A stretch of 64,000 nt of DNA from Pterois miles. Lineage: Eukaryota > Chordata > Actinopteri > Perciformes > Scorpaenidae. Position numbers and translations under genes: made by a program. The notes below the pieces were generated by a model. It ran no database searches. It had not been told where the DNA came from and was given only the letters and a program-made list of their open reading frames with translations. The stretch lies in contig CAMQGK010000638.1 of assembly GCA_947000775.1 (NCBI GenBank), positions 29,241,001 to 29,305,000 on the forward strand, given 5' to 3'. Positions 1 through 11,140 of this stretch are shown one piece after another (within the stretch, counting starts at the first letter, position 1; each line of letters starts with the position of its first letter).

Positions 1-309
1 TTTTAAATGTATATAAATTCTACTTTTATATTTGACTCTCAGGTATTAAACTCTGAGTGAGTCTCTGCCTTTCTGACTTATGTGACTTTTTGTTTGGGAC
101 ATACAGCGAGTGATTTATTAATTTATTTTACAAAAATGTGTTTTTAAATTAATAAAAGAACATGATACTCCATAAATGACAATGCAGTTTCACAGCACTT
201 TGTGAATTTGATTCATGTACATGAACAAAAATTTCCCTTGTTTTGGCGACACGCCGTGACTTCACGGTGTGTCCAGCGTCATGTGACACACGTGTCGCTT
301 TCCATTCCA
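1..309. other. Unannotated AT-rich sequence
   Basis: No gene, tandem repeat or transposon end is recognised here. A short imperfect inverted repeat built on ggcgacacgccg / cacggtgtgtc lies around 246-272, just before the first Family A repeat, and may belong to it. Confidence 0.4.
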
Positions 310-443
310 GTTTAAAACAACAAAAACTACGTAGGTAGGTTCAGTAAAATATCTCGGTTTGTTTTAAAATATCTCTGGAAATGCTGTAATTTAAGTACAG
401 GACATAAACAGAGATCTCCTGGGGGAAAGTCCTGTGTCCTGCC
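310..443 (+). repeat. Family A dispersed repeat, copy 1
   Basis: This stretch shares its order of motifs with at least 14 other places in the window: an aaactac(t)taggtaggtt segment, then aaaatatctctggaa, then aatttaagta, then a closing cctggg..aaagtcctgtg block. Family A looks like a non-autonomous DNA transposon or its core. I recognise the motifs as common in percomorph genomes but cannot name the family with certainty. Confidence 0.6.
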
Positions 444-1056
444 ACTTGTTAGCAACGGCTTCAAAATTCACTATTTCCGTATTTCTAGACATATCTTATA
501 TGTTTATATATACAGAATGTTAAAATCTCTTCAGCTTGCATTAATCACAGACCTTATTTCAGGTACTTCCGGACGAAGGGACGGCCTGAAATGCTGACTG
601 ATTTCTTGCTTTCTTGCAGCACTTTGTGGTAAGCGCTCTACACAGTGAGCGACCAGAGCGCCCAGCGTGACGGATATTAGTGCCTTTCAAACTGGCTGCT
701 TTTGCATGTTGCATGACTGATTTAAAATTTGGACATTTGTCTGCAGAATGAGCAGAAATGTTGGGCAGTTGCCTTCCTTTGCCTCTTGGAGCCTCCACAG
801 CTCTTGACACAATATTAAAATGAGGCTAATAGATCCACTGGTGGTCCGTGTATTGGTCAAATTAAATTTGTAATCTCATAATTGGGCTATATGTAGAGTT
901 ACCAAAGTAATTAGCATTCTTCATCTGGGAACCATGAATGTCAGTCCAGAATGAAGTGTCAGTCACCACAGATAGACTGATGAATGCCTCCACCCTTCAA
1001 TCAAAAGGGATTTTCTGTGTTTCTTATATTGGTCCAGGTCTCTGAGGAGGTTCAGA
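444..1056. other. Unannotated stretch
   Basis: No convincing coding potential, RNA gene or repeat seen. A short reverse-strand open frame (559-810) has no recognisable motif and is not supported. Confidence 0.4.
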
Positions 1057-1079
1057 GCTGCTGCTGCTGCTGCTGCTGC
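1057..1079. repeat. (GCT)n trinucleotide microsatellite
   Basis: Nearly eight perfect GCT units. On the reverse strand they fall inside a 142-codon open frame (963-1391) as a run of alanines, but that frame has no recognised domain. Confidence 0.95.
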
Positions 1080-1522
1080 ATTATGTTTATGTGATGTAAC
1101 ATACTGGCTGGCGAACGTAACAAGCAGCTCTCTGCAGTGTTTCAACCCAAGGTCATCCATCAGCAACGTCGAGGGTACGGTAACACTTTCCACTAACACT
1201 GCTCTGCTTACATATCGCCACCAGAACCCAGCGGGGTTGCACAAGACACAAACATGAAGACGCAACTTTGAACACTTTGCACATTTAATGACATTGTGGC
1301 GACATGCACCAGTAATTACAGTGACACTGTGGGGACTCACTTTCAATCTGAGGGAAACCATGTCCCCACAATACAATATAAATGTCCTCACAAGTCACAA
1401 AAACTGGTTTTATGTGTGTGCATGAAGATCCTGGGCTTAATGTGTAAAGTGTCTGCTCACTCGGGTCAACCTATCCTCAGCTGGTATGTTGTGTTAGGAG
1501 AAAGTTATTCCTTCTTTACATA
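1080..1522. other. Unannotated stretch with possible dispersed repeat
   Basis: Sequence with gtgaggacatt-type and gtggggac motifs (about 1290-1400, readable on the reverse strand), a pattern I associate with fish dispersed repeats. No second copy was found in this window, so no family is assigned. Confidence 0.25.
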
Positions 1523-1680
1523 CATACAGTCTTTTCAAAATAAACTTCTGTCTTCACAGGAAACAACTTCTTTGGGTTTATACAAGAAAGCTACTTAGTT
1601 AGGTTTAGAAAAGCATTGTTTTTTAGCTTAAAATACCTCTGGAAGTGGCATTACTTAAGTCCGTAACTTGTGTAACAAAT
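1523..1680 (+). repeat. Family A dispersed repeat, copy 2
   Basis: Contains the longest 5-prime part of the family: catacagtcttttcaaaa, taaacttctgtcttcacagg, then ctacttagttaggttta, aaaatacctctgg and a ttacttaagt segment. The same order occurs at 13430-13540. It stops just before the 22-bp minisatellite that starts at 1694. Confidence 0.75.
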
Positions 1681-1693
1681 AAATCAACATTAA

Positions 1694-1975
1694 CCGAGAT
1701 GGTGAAAAAACCAAGATAGAGATCAGCAAAAACCAAGATAGAGATGGGCAAATACTAGGATAGAGATCAGCAAAAACCAAGATAGAGATCAGCAAAAACC
1801 AAGATAGAGATCAGCAAAAACCAAGACAGAGATCAGCAAAAACCAAGATAGAGATCAGCAAAAACCAAGACAGAGATCAGCAAAAACCAAGATAGAGATC
1901 AGCAAAAACCAAGATAAAGATCAGCAAAAACCAAGGCAGAGATCAGCAAAAACCAAGATAGAGATCAGCAAAAGA
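1694..1975. repeat. 22-bp minisatellite (aaaaaccaagatagagatcagc)
   Basis: About 12 units of a 22-bp repeat with few differences (gatagag/gacagag/gataaag/ggcagag variants; a divergent early unit reads gatgggcaaatactagg). A related single unit, aaaaaccaagatggcga, occurs at about 2929-2945, so the seed motif may be part of a dispersed sequence. Confidence 0.95.
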
Positions 1976-3472
1976 TGGCCAAAATGCAGAACTCAAGGCA
2001 TCAGAACTATTGTCCACAAACCAGTGGGAGACGTCATGGTGACTACGTCCACTTCTTATAAACCGTCAATGTGAACTAATAAAAAAATAACAGATTTGTA
2101 CAACAGGGCACAGCGCAAAGCAAATTCAAGATACCAAAACGACGGTAAACAGCCGAGGAAGCTCTGGAATTCATTTCATCCTGTTTATCTTTTCCAAACA
2201 AAGTGAAATAAAATCTACAATCGCATCATCAACAACTGGAGTCGCTGTGCAGCACAGCTGGAAGAGAACAATCACTTCTGCTGCTGCTGGCCTGGCGGTG
2301 GACCGAATAGCTGTGGAGCTCCTTGTTAATGCTGCAGGACCGTGTGGTCTGACTCCTCAGAGCTACTGCAGCCAGAGGAGCTCAAACTGCTGCTCTGAGT
2401 CCACTTCATCGAAACGTTAGTTTAGTGAAAATGCTCATCTGTAGGAGTGTTGTGACGCATCGTTAGAGCAGCAGCGAACGGCGGATTGTACATTTCCAAC
2501 ATTTTCTTAAAATGCCACCGATATTCAGTCGGGCTGCTGTGAGCACTTTGGTCTAAATGTTATTGCATTTAGCACAAACATGTGGGAGTGTTTTGACATA
2601 TACAGCATGCATTAAATTAAACAGAAAATGAGGCACTTCTCATTTTAGACCGTTCAATAAAACACAAGCAATCCCTGCAGTCGGAACATGCTGCGTTTAG
2701 GTTTAGTACATCGTTTTATATTCTGAGCTACAACTTTTAATCTTGTCTTTAAACTTCTGTTTTCTGAGTGGTTCTGGCAGTCATCTCTGAATTTACATGG
2801 AAGAGGACAAAATTCATTTATTAATTGTGGTTATTAACATGATGACAAAATCTGAGATGTGCTACCGCTTCACATCGTTTGAATATAAACATTAGATTTT
2901 GGGTTCAGCGACCGATACGGTGATGGACAAAAACCAAGATGGCGACGGGCCATTATGCTGCACATAATTTAAACATTTCTTACATGCAAATGCATTACAA
3001 ATGTTTCTATTAGACAGAGAACCATTTCAGTTTGTGCACATTGACATGAGCAAACAATCAGCTCGTCCTGTCGTGTTTAAACTTTTCTGTCGTGGCTTCG
3101 ATCATTTGAGACGTGAAGCATCTGTGACTGAAAACCTTCTCTGTAATTTTACGTCCTGACCACATGACGTCTCCTGTGACCGTCACTAGTTACAGTCAAA
3201 TTTAGGTTTACTCTACTGATTTTGTCCTTTTTGCAGCATTCACACAGACATTTCAGCTTCGTGCTCTGAAGTGCTTGAGCTGCTCGGTTTGTGTCCTTGT
3301 CGGGCACTTTGTTGGTGTCGACTGAATCTTTTGTGGAACAAATGAGGAATGCAGTGAATTATAGATACGAGTACCAACAGGAAGTCCTCAGGAACACATA
3401 CTCCATCTGTCAATGACACTTTTAAAAAATCCAAAACATCAAATGTTTCCCCTTATATTTCTCGTAAAGACG
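1976..3472. other. Unannotated stretch
   Basis: About 1.5 kb of ordinary-looking unique sequence. I see no exon with good splice sites, no RNA gene and no clear transposon apart from the isolated minisatellite-like motif near 2935. Confidence 0.4.
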
Positions 3473-3885
3473 CCACCTGACTTTATGTGGCCCGCGAGGG
3501 CTTGTAAAGAATATATTATGCTTATCATACAAATGTATACTGCTTTACAGAAGTACACTGTCTTTAAACTACATGTCCCACAATGCATCTCCGTTTTGTT
3601 ACATGCAGACTGAAGCGTCTCAGTATCAGCGGTTTCCAGCAGCGGCGCTCTAGCTGAGTGATGGAGTCATGAAATAATCTGAACAGAACCAAAATGTCCA
3701 AGAAAAGCAAAGTTGGTGCAGAGGGAAGGACAGAAAGAGGATCCATGTTAGTGGTTGATGGAGACCAGCCGGTATGTCTTCTTTACTACGAGGCAGTAAA
3801 ACACTGTCACACCACTGTCATCTACCACATGATCTCAGCTGATCAGCTGCTGATCACTAACAGTTTATACGCCACAGACTGAACG
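3473..3885 (+). pseudogene. Decayed hAT transposon (hAT-A) 5-prime end with start of transposase
   Basis: This is the 5-prime end of an old hAT element. The leader (tatgtggcccgcgagggc, then a conserved actacatgtcccacaatgca at 3568-3587, then gtttccagcagcggcgctctag) matches copies at 49560-49765 (reverse) and 59849-60056. At 3694 an ATG opens a frame starting MSKKSKVGAEGR, which I recognise as the usual N-terminus of fish hAT transposases of the GTF2IRD2/ZBED-like group. A few codons on, DGDQPVCLLYYEAV resembles the first half of the BED zinc finger, but the second cysteine of the CxxC is lost and the frame ends at 3882 with no His pair. Intact transposases of this group run to several hundred residues, so this is a dead fragment. 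Confidence 0.7.
3568..3587 (+). promoter_or_regulatory. ZNF143/THAP11-like motif in hAT-A leader
   Basis: ACTACATGTCCCACAATGCA agrees with the vertebrate ZNF143/THAP11 element ACTACAATTCCCAGAATGCA at 17 of 20 positions. It lies about 105 bp upstream of the transposase ATG, as expected for a transposon promoter, and is retained in all three copies of this leader in the window. Binding is inferred, not shown. Confidence 0.5.
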
Positions 3886-4386
3886 TTAGATCAGAGCTCA
3901 TTGATCTGTTGGACTAGAGTTCTGCCCCTCTCAACTCCCACCACAAAGTTACACTAAGCTAATGGAATAAACTGGGTTTGATCATATTGGTGTGATGGTA
4001 AAAAAAAGACCTTTATTATTCACTAGAGGATGATTCTCTGATGGATGAGTAATGATGAGGGTTTCTGAATCTGATAAATTCATGGATTTATGTTATAATA
4101 ACTCATAGAAATGTGAGTGTGTGTCCACATACAGTAGTTTTGTGTCTACGTGCTGCAGATATATTGATGAACAGCATGTGTTTTTGTTACTGAACTCATT
4201 TGAGTTTGATGCCCCTGTCTTAAGCTTAAGGTGTCGCTTTAATTCTACATCTAAGCATTGCACACCCAGATCAACCTGTAGTGACCAGACCCCAACAACC
4301 AAATGTGGGACATAAAGTATGTTTGAGTGGGACAAGGTGGGACACGTTACCAAGGCTGAAAGGTCGTCCACCACCATTCATCTGCA
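3886..4386. other. Unannotated stretch
   Basis: No gene or repeat assigned. Short open frames on both strands around 4093-4377 are mutual shadows without domains. Confidence 0.35.
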
Positions 4387-4421
4387 ACTGGACAGGTTGC
4401 CAGTCCATCACAGGGCACATA
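4387..4421 (-). mobile_element. V-SINE fragment
   Basis: Short match (ctggacaggttgccagtcca then tcacagggcaca) to the reverse complement of the body-to-tail part of the V-SINE seen in full at 22699-22991. Only this about 35-bp piece is recognisable. Confidence 0.6.
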
Positions 4422-4574
4422 CATAGGTCTCTACAATGTTGATATAATGTCTAACATTTCTATTGTTAATGTCCGATAGCATCCAGAGATCAGTAAGTCT
4501 TTTTGTTAGTCACAAGTTTCTTACATGAACTGTGTTGCTTCATGTCGTCATGTGCAACTGTCGTGATTGAATGT

Positions 4575-4925
4575 CTTTTATGTTGTGGATCCAGATGCAG
4601 GAAAGCCAGGCGGACCGGTAAATTCAACAAAAAGTGAGCTTTTAGCTTGATGCTGGTGTCCAAATCTGAGACCAAAACATAAATAACAAACCAGAGGACA
4701 AGGAGAACAAGGACCAGGAGGATCACAGGCAGGATGATAAAGGTGAGACACAAGAGGTGAGTGACTTTCAAAATAAAACAAGACCATGGTAGGAAGTGAA
4801 AGGAGACATGACATAAGAGGTGAGTGACAAAATAAAACAGAAAGCCTCAAATCCAAGAAACCAAAATCACAATTACAGAACCATTAATGCACTGACAGAA
4901 CCAAAAACCAAAACTAACAGAACCA
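4575..4925. repeat. Probable dispersed repeat with internal duplication
   Basis: Contains aagccaggcggaccggta and two copies of an aagaggtgagtgac...aaaataaaaca segment (about 4750 and 4815). The ctttcaaaataaaaca piece is shared with the LTR-like region near 63580. I recognise the composition as typical of fish LTR or SINE repeats but cannot assign a class. Confidence 0.4.
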
Positions 4926-5579
4926 AGACAGAAACTGCTTCTAAGTAGTTTGACATTCTTTCCTTTGTGCTAGTTTTCATCATTTTCCACCTCAATCTGC
5001 AGAGCTTGTGACTTCATGGTGAATCACAGTTTTCCTCACTGGCCGTAGCGAAGCAAAGACGGTGAATGTTAACCTGGGTAACAGCCAGACTTTAGAAAAG
5101 CGGTTCAGCTTTTAAAAACTAGAGCCAATGAGGATGTGGGACATCGTCTCAATATGTGGGACGTGGGACAAGAAATAAAAATGCCACACTGTCCCAATTA
5201 AAGAGCGACACCTGGTCGCCCCACAGCAGCCCTGTCTCACGGGAAGGTACGTCATGAATGCAAACAGCTCCAGTTTAGGCAAGAAAAACAGGAGGGTAGG
5301 GTACGAGAACATGTCAGCGTTGGGCTTAAAATAAATACATAAACTTAGTAAAACATGCAGAAACAACTGTGCACGTGTCAGTTACAAATACTTGAAAAAT
5401 CTGAAGCATTTAGAGATTTGAATCTCGGTACGTACCGAAGCAACACAGTTATGGGACTGTATGTATGCAGTTTTTTATTACACCTGACTGCAGGGACGTG
5501 AATCTCATTTTTTCTCTCACCTGCTGTCCATCAGCAGGATGTGCCAGCTGTGCTGAAAAATAATTTTCTCCCATTTAAG
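4926..5579. other. Unannotated stretch
   Basis: No supported feature. A reverse-strand open frame at 5112-5366 lacks recognisable motifs. Confidence 0.35.
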
Positions 5580-5880
5580 AATAAATGATTGAGCCGCAGA
5601 CTCTTTGTACATCTATCGTTCTTTTGTAATTTCATTTCATGCAGGTTTACTGAAAGGAGACGGCCTCCAATTAAAAGCCACCACTTTATGGCCAATCATC
5701 TCTCACACATTCACACCGTAAATGGCGGCCCGCCTGCGCTTTAATTACGACATTAAAGCACGAGGCCTGACATCCGTCTCTCCCCCGACATAAAGTGTGA
5801 CGGCTCATTCTCGCCCGTCAGCCGCGGCCATATCTGTTGTGCGAATGGCTTTTCAAACGGCAGTGATTGAGTTTCTAAGT
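5580..5880. promoter_or_regulatory. Candidate conserved noncoding element
   Basis: About 300 bp free of repeats, with more balanced base composition than its surroundings and several homeodomain-type cores (ccaattaaaagcc, ctttaattacgacattaaag) plus gccatatctgttgtgcgaat. This texture resembles conserved developmental enhancers of vertebrates. There is no alignment here, so the call is pattern recognition only. Confidence 0.25.
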
Positions 5881-6579
5881 TATGTCATCTGATGTGTAAG
5901 ACATGATGAACGCTCCTCCCTACACAAGCCGAGCAGAGGACAGACGGAGGGTGAGAGGTGATATATGGCCGCTGGCATCATGGAGGTTAATAAACTGAAG
6001 TCACGCAGAGACAAAAGAGACGCAGGACAGAGATCTGAGCTCCTGATATCATCTGCCGACATCTGGGGAGAATTTACAGCTCCATCAGTCAACGGCAGGC
6101 TCTCACATTTCTTTGAAAATCAGTTTTCTCTGTGTTTTATCGCCGTCCCTCTCCGTTAGCTGGCTGCATGTTGCGGGGACGCTCTAACTCGAGGACACAC
6201 TCGTTTTCATGTCTCTCTGTTTGTCTCTCTCTCTCTCTGCCTTTGTGTCTCCTTCGCTCAGGTCATCAGAACATCTTCATACAGGAGAAAACAAAGGAGC
6301 TCGCTCAGTGTGTCTTCCCGAGGGAAGACATCTACTCTTTTCATCCATTAATGCTGTTTTCTAATCAAATTAGTGATGACAACATTACTCCTACTTTGCA
6401 TACAGCGTCCAGGAAATAGACGCAGCCTCACAAATCCTCCACTGAGAACAACACGCTACCTGTCACATAGTGATAGCTATGAGATTCAGAGAGTCGTGAT
6501 ACGACACGGTGTTGGTAGAACCAACTCCATTATCCCACACAAAACTAAAACACACCATGATTTCACCATGAAGACATTA
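5881..6579. other. Unannotated stretch
   Basis: Contains a short TC run near 6224-6239. A forward 64-codon frame (5965-6159) has plausible composition but no splice context or known domain, so it is not called as an exon. Confidence 0.3.
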
Positions 6580-6840
6580 TGTGGTTGTTTTGTGTCTTTT
6601 TGTTGGGTTTTTGCTTCTCTTTTTGGCCGTTTTGCATCATTTTGTTGGGTTTTTGCTTCTCTTTTTGGTCGTTTTGAGTCTTTTTGTTGGGGTTTTGCTT
6701 CTCTTTTTGGTCGTTTTGAGTCTTTTTGTTGGGTTTTTGCTTCTCTTTTTGGTCGTTTTGCATCATTTTGTTGGGTTTTTGCTTCTCTTTTTGGTCGTTT
6801 TGAGTCTTTTTGTGGATGGCTTGCATCCGTTTGTGCTTTT
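6580..6840. repeat. 42-bp minisatellite built from two 21-bp halves
   Basis: About six 42-bp units. Each unit is two related 21-bp halves, one with tttttgttgggtttttgctt and one with ctctttttggtcgttttg. All reading frames through the array are artefacts of the multiple-of-three period. A degenerate copy of the same family is at 7799-7965. Confidence 0.9.
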
Positions 6841-7798
6841 CCAATTCCAATTTGAATGCTTTTGAAGAGATTGGCAGAAGATCAGTGATGATCGAACATA
6901 AAACGCCTCCTGTCATCTGTGCATCGAGCTGGATCTGTTTCTATTTTTTTTCCAGCTGCCTGCCTGCTTTGAGCACTACATAGTTCTTTAGCTCCATATG
7001 TACAAATCACACAAGTCCACGGTGTGTTCTGCGACATCACACCCACGTCCTTCGTCAGTATTCAGACAAACGGCACAACTGATCTGATGTGTGTCGTACG
7101 CTATCGGTGTGTTGAGCGTAAAATGTATGAAGGAAATTATTGACACCAAAAAGCTGACGATCAATCAGAGGGAACGGAACCACCGAGGCCAAAGTGTGAA
7201 GTTGATGTGAGACCCCACAGAGCACACAGCAGTATTTACCGTCTCATCTCTGATCTCAGAAGGAAGTGGACTATTTCAATCATTACTTGATGATTAAACG
7301 ACCCAGAAGAGAATTGATCGTTTTAATCATTAACCTTGATCTACATGAATGTGAGTGATGAGTAATCGATGGTCTCTTAACTGTGCTCATCACTACTCCT
7401 CTGGTCTGCAGCGCTGAACAAAACCAACATGCTGATGCTGTTTCTGTGCTACAGCTTCCTGCTGGTTGGGGGGGTACATACAGTACATGCTTCACACATC
7501 AGCTTCCAGACGTGTAGGTGGACACACACACAGAAACATATATTTTTTATTATTATCTTATTAAGATGACTGTGTTAAACACTCTGCTGAGCAGACGTGG
7601 ACTCCACCAGCCGTCACCCGCAGTGACAGCAGCAGGCTAACACTCTGGAATAAAGTGTGCATACGTTAAACAGCATCTTTTCAGCAGCGCTCTCACACCT
7701 GAGGGCTCCGACTCTAACACACGACACACAGCAAAGGTTGGAATAATGGAGGCTTTACGGTACTGTATGTCCTCATCATACAGTAGGTAGTGTCTTTT
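6841..7798. other. Unannotated stretch
   Basis: No gene or repeat recognised in about 950 bp. Confidence 0.35.
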
Positions 7799-7965
7799 CC
7801 TGGGCGTTTGTCCCTTTGTGTCTTTTTCTGATTGTTTTGTGGCAGTTTTGCATCGATTCGTGACCCTTTTGTGTGTTTTTGAATTGTTTTGTGTCTCTTA
7901 GTGGTCGCTTGGCATCTCTTTGTGGTCCTTTTTTGTCTTTTGTGATTCTTTCGTCTGCGTCGCTC
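7799..7965. repeat. Degenerate 21-bp repeat array, second locus
   Basis: Alternating tttgtgtctttttctgatt, ttttgtggcagttttgcatc, ttttgtgtctcttagtggtc and similar blocks repeat at about 21-bp spacing with heavy divergence. The half-unit pattern (GTGTC / TGGTCGTTTTGCATC) is the same as at 6580-6840, about 1 kb away. Confidence 0.6.
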
Positions 7966-9395
7966 TGTTTCTTATGATAACATCTTCTGTCTTGTTACCT
8001 GACACCCAGCAAAGGACAATGGTGGATTTACAGTTAAAGACACACTTGTCCTCATCCTTCAGTGGTGACTAAGGCTACTGAGCGCGAGCAGTTTGTTTTC
8101 CACCGCCGTCCTTAAGAAGCCATTCAGCTCAGTGGTTTCAGCCCTGCTGGTTCTCTTAAAGTAAGTGCCAGTAAATGTCTGTCTAAAACCTGAATTAGCC
8201 TGCTCCACAATGTGGTTTAGTGGCGACACGCCGCCTGAGAATCTGTTTGTTAAAGAGTGCCGCTGGCAGCACTTAAGTACACATAATACACATAATCACA
8301 GAAAAGAACGTCGTCGAGGGGAGGCCCACTCCAGCTTTTATACAGCACTTAAAGACGCATGTGTGGTGGTGGATACAAACTCGTGCTGCATCACGTATAT
8401 GAAGGAGGGAAAGTGGAGAAAATAAAGTCATTTCATTGCTTTAGGGATGCAGCAACAGTTTATCTGAACATTGTCTTTTAGCTAAATCACTTCTGACTGT
8501 TATAACAGTTTTGAATGTCAATCAATACATAGACTGGCAGTTTGGCTCTGAAAAGCCATAAAAGATGTTTCAGAGCTCACAACATCTCTGACGATCTAAC
8601 GTGACTTTGGTGTGAACAAACATGGCCGACGATGGGCAGGAAGAACGAGTGATGATGGTTTTTACTTTGTTCTGATGAAGGATGGATGGATGAAGTGATG
8701 GAGACACATTAAATAAACACTAATCTACCAGTCGATCCTCCATCTCTGAGCTCCATCTGACTTCATGCTTCATGTTTAGCATTAGCTCATGGGTTAGCCG
8801 TGGTCGCCATGACGGCGGTAGTTGTTGTTCCTTCTTCAGTCAGCTTGGCTCTCTATTGGCTGTCAGTCTTTCCCACATGACTATGCCAGCATCTGTCCTC
8901 TGGGTTTCCCATCGTAAATATTTAACATGTTTAATGTTTAAGATTTAAAATCTTCAGAGCTGATCAGAGGATGTTAAAACACTCTGAACATACCTCACAC
9001 CACAGGAACATCTGGATAGATCATCTATAGATCATCAAACAACAAACAGTCAGAGCTTGGCAGACGAGTGGACCTGGCGTCAGCTTGAATTTACAGCCTT
9101 TATAGTGGAACATAAGGACGGCGCACTTTAAATCAAAATGTCCATTTCAACTTCCCGGATTGCTCCTGCAGCATAACCCTGTACTCTGATGCTTATCATG
9201 TTTCACATATACACACAGTCATACACACAACAGTCAACATACACATCTTCCTTTAGAGCAGGGGGGCAGTTATTGTTCCTGGGGGCCACATGAGGAATCA
9301 AATACATACCAATCAAATACTGTCAGACGTGACCTCTATTGATCACTATGGGAAACATACTTGACACTTATTGATCAGCATTTATTCTACTGAAA
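7966..9395. other. Unannotated stretch
   Basis: About 1.4 kb with no supported feature. A forward frame at 8165-8425 has no recognisable domain. Confidence 0.35.
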
Positions 9396-9446
9396 ATAAG
9401 ATAAGATAAGATATTCCTTTATTAGTCCCACAGTGGGGAAATTCAC
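9396..9446 (-). mobile_element. 3-prime tail of a non-LTR retroelement, with (AAGAT)n
   Basis: A run of aagat pentamers followed by attcctttattagtcccaca and gtggggaaattc. Read on the reverse strand this is a retroelement 3-prime end: ...gtgggactaataaaggaa then (TATCT)n. The same tail is at 39219-39264, 57336-57391 and, more diverged, 44655-44722. Forward-orientation and SINE versions are at 27620-27660 and 33387-33430. Confidence 0.75.
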
Positions 9447-9544
9447 AAAATCCCTCCAAACAGCAGATTATTAATAAAATGACATTATATAGAGGAGTCT
9501 ATGAACCGTACAGGACTGACTGGTTAGGGGAGGAATGTTTCCAT

Positions 9545-9806
9545 TAACTAAACTTAACATTTAACCCAACATTAACTCTTTCATTTAACATTTAACACTT
9601 TCATTTAACATTTCCCTTAACATTAACACTTACATTTAACATTTAACTTAACATTAACACTTACATTTAATATTTAACTTAACATTAACACTCATATTTA
9701 ACATTAAGTCTTCCATTTATCATTTAACTGAACATTAACCCTTCCATTTAACCTTTACCTTAACATTAACCCTTAGATTTAACCTTTACCTTAACATTAA
9801 CCCTTC
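9545..9806. repeat. About 31-bp minisatellite (ttaacattaacacttacattt...)
   Basis: Eight or so imperfect units around 31 bp, all made of ttaacattaac + (a/c)cttccattta + acattta(a)c blocks. Divergence grows towards the 3-prime end, where ccc replaces cac. Confidence 0.9.
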
Positions 9807-10040
9807 CCTCTCCTCCTGTGGTTCCTCTCTGCTTTAGTATCTCAGCCAGCAGCCCCTCGGCTGTCCTCTCCTTCTCATCTCCAGACAGCTTTCTGGATCT
9901 TTCTGCAGGTTTTGTCTCAAAATGATGGTTCTAGTTGTTTTCTTTGAATTCAGCCATGTTTGTTGTAAACTAAGCTCACAGCTTTACCGCCAACCTCTAT
10001 GAAAATCTACATATCAGCCCATGAGTTATTATAGACGTGG

Positions 10041-10290
10041 TGCTGGAGGGACCGCTGCCTGTGGACCAGGACTGGACTTTGAGGGCCTGGACGGGGGAGG
10101 GGTCCACAGCAGCACCCGCTGCTCGTTGAGAAGAGTAAGAACGAAACGAGCTTTCACGTCTCCAAAACTCTCCAATAACCCCAGAAAAAGTCACTAGATT
10201 TGTCTCTGGTCACAATTTTGACAACGAGTCCCTGGAGGGTCTGAAAACTCACTAAATACAGCGTCAAAGTCGCTAAGTTGACAACACTGC
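10041..10290 (-). mobile_element. hAT-B remnant, copy 1
   Basis: The reverse strand begins cagtgttgtcaacttagcga and continues with a block also found at 24763-25010 and 60057-60320: gacttttcagaccc-type, ggagactttggagac, cgttcttctcaacgagcagc, gggtgctgctgtggac. The start resembles hAT (Charlie-like) inverted termini. No transposase frame is visible. Confidence 0.6.
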
Positions 10291-10980
10291 AGCCTCAGCA
10301 GGTGACACTACTTCAAACATCACTCAGGTCAATTTACATCAATGCCAAGTGTGACAGGAAGAAGCACACTAACAATACGCCACCATTTCAAAATAAAAGC
10401 TATTTTCTTTACTGTGTTTTTTAGCTTCGCAGGTAAAATTGGATGGTTTGACTGTATAATGCCCAGGTCTGCTGCAGAGGCTAGCCTGGTGTTACTGTCC
10501 CATCCTGGAGGGAAGGAGTACAACTTAAAATCAACTAAAAAAATGTATTACCACAAAATCTGAAATTGTGACAACAAACCAAAAACAAAAGTGCTACAAA
10601 CAGTCACTAAACCTCACTCTTTAGTTTAAAGCAAAACCAGTTAAAACCTCTACGTCAGTGTTTGATTTTACTCTTTATAAAATGTACATAGATACTTCCA
10701 CATAACCAACCAGCACTAAACCTAGCAAGATCTGACCGATGTAACGCAGAAGGGTTCGGAGGTTGAGGACAGAACCGAGCTCGTGAAAAGGCAGGATGTT
10801 GGGAATGGACCAAGAAACAGCACAAACTGTTTTCATTCACCGTTCCTGCTTCTACCCATGAAAATTAATGGACTGTGATTCCTTTATTACCCTCGTACTC
10901 GTGAGCAGGATGTGCACGGCTGCCTCTACGGAAGTCAGGTGACGTAGTCTAAGGAGCGTCCACGTTGTGAGGTCGCGGTG
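10291..10980. other. Unannotated stretch
   Basis: The forward and reverse open frames at 10329-10563 overlap and neither shows a domain. The atttcaaaataaaagc motif near 10383 is shared with the Family B start but the match does not extend. Confidence 0.3.
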
Positions 10981-11140
10981 GATGGACGGGTCAATCAAAC
11001 ACAGGACTGTCCTTCTGTTTGTTTAGTGTGTGAAACCAAGTCAGTGTGTTACATAACATATTTATTTTATATATCATACATATTTTAACCCAAACCACAA
11101 TCTTTTCCTAACCGTAACCAAGTAGTTTTGTTACAAACAA
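10981..11140 (-). repeat. Family A dispersed repeat, copy 3
   Basis: Reverse orientation: caaacacaggact near 10996 and the cttttcctaaccgtaaccaa / gtagttttgtt block near 11103-11132 are the reverse complements of the closing and opening Family A motifs. Confidence 0.65.

Noticed and set aside
963..1391. 142-codon reverse frame with an alanine run
   Set aside because: The alanines are the GCT microsatellite. No domain or splice evidence; part of it looks like a dispersed gtgaggac repeat.
1694..1975. Regular short repeats resembling a CRISPR array
   Set aside because: Units are contiguous with no variable spacers, and the DNA is vertebrate; this is a minisatellite.
5965..6159. 64-codon forward frame with plausible composition
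   Set aside because: No domain, no splice context; more likely noncoding conserved or neutral sequence.
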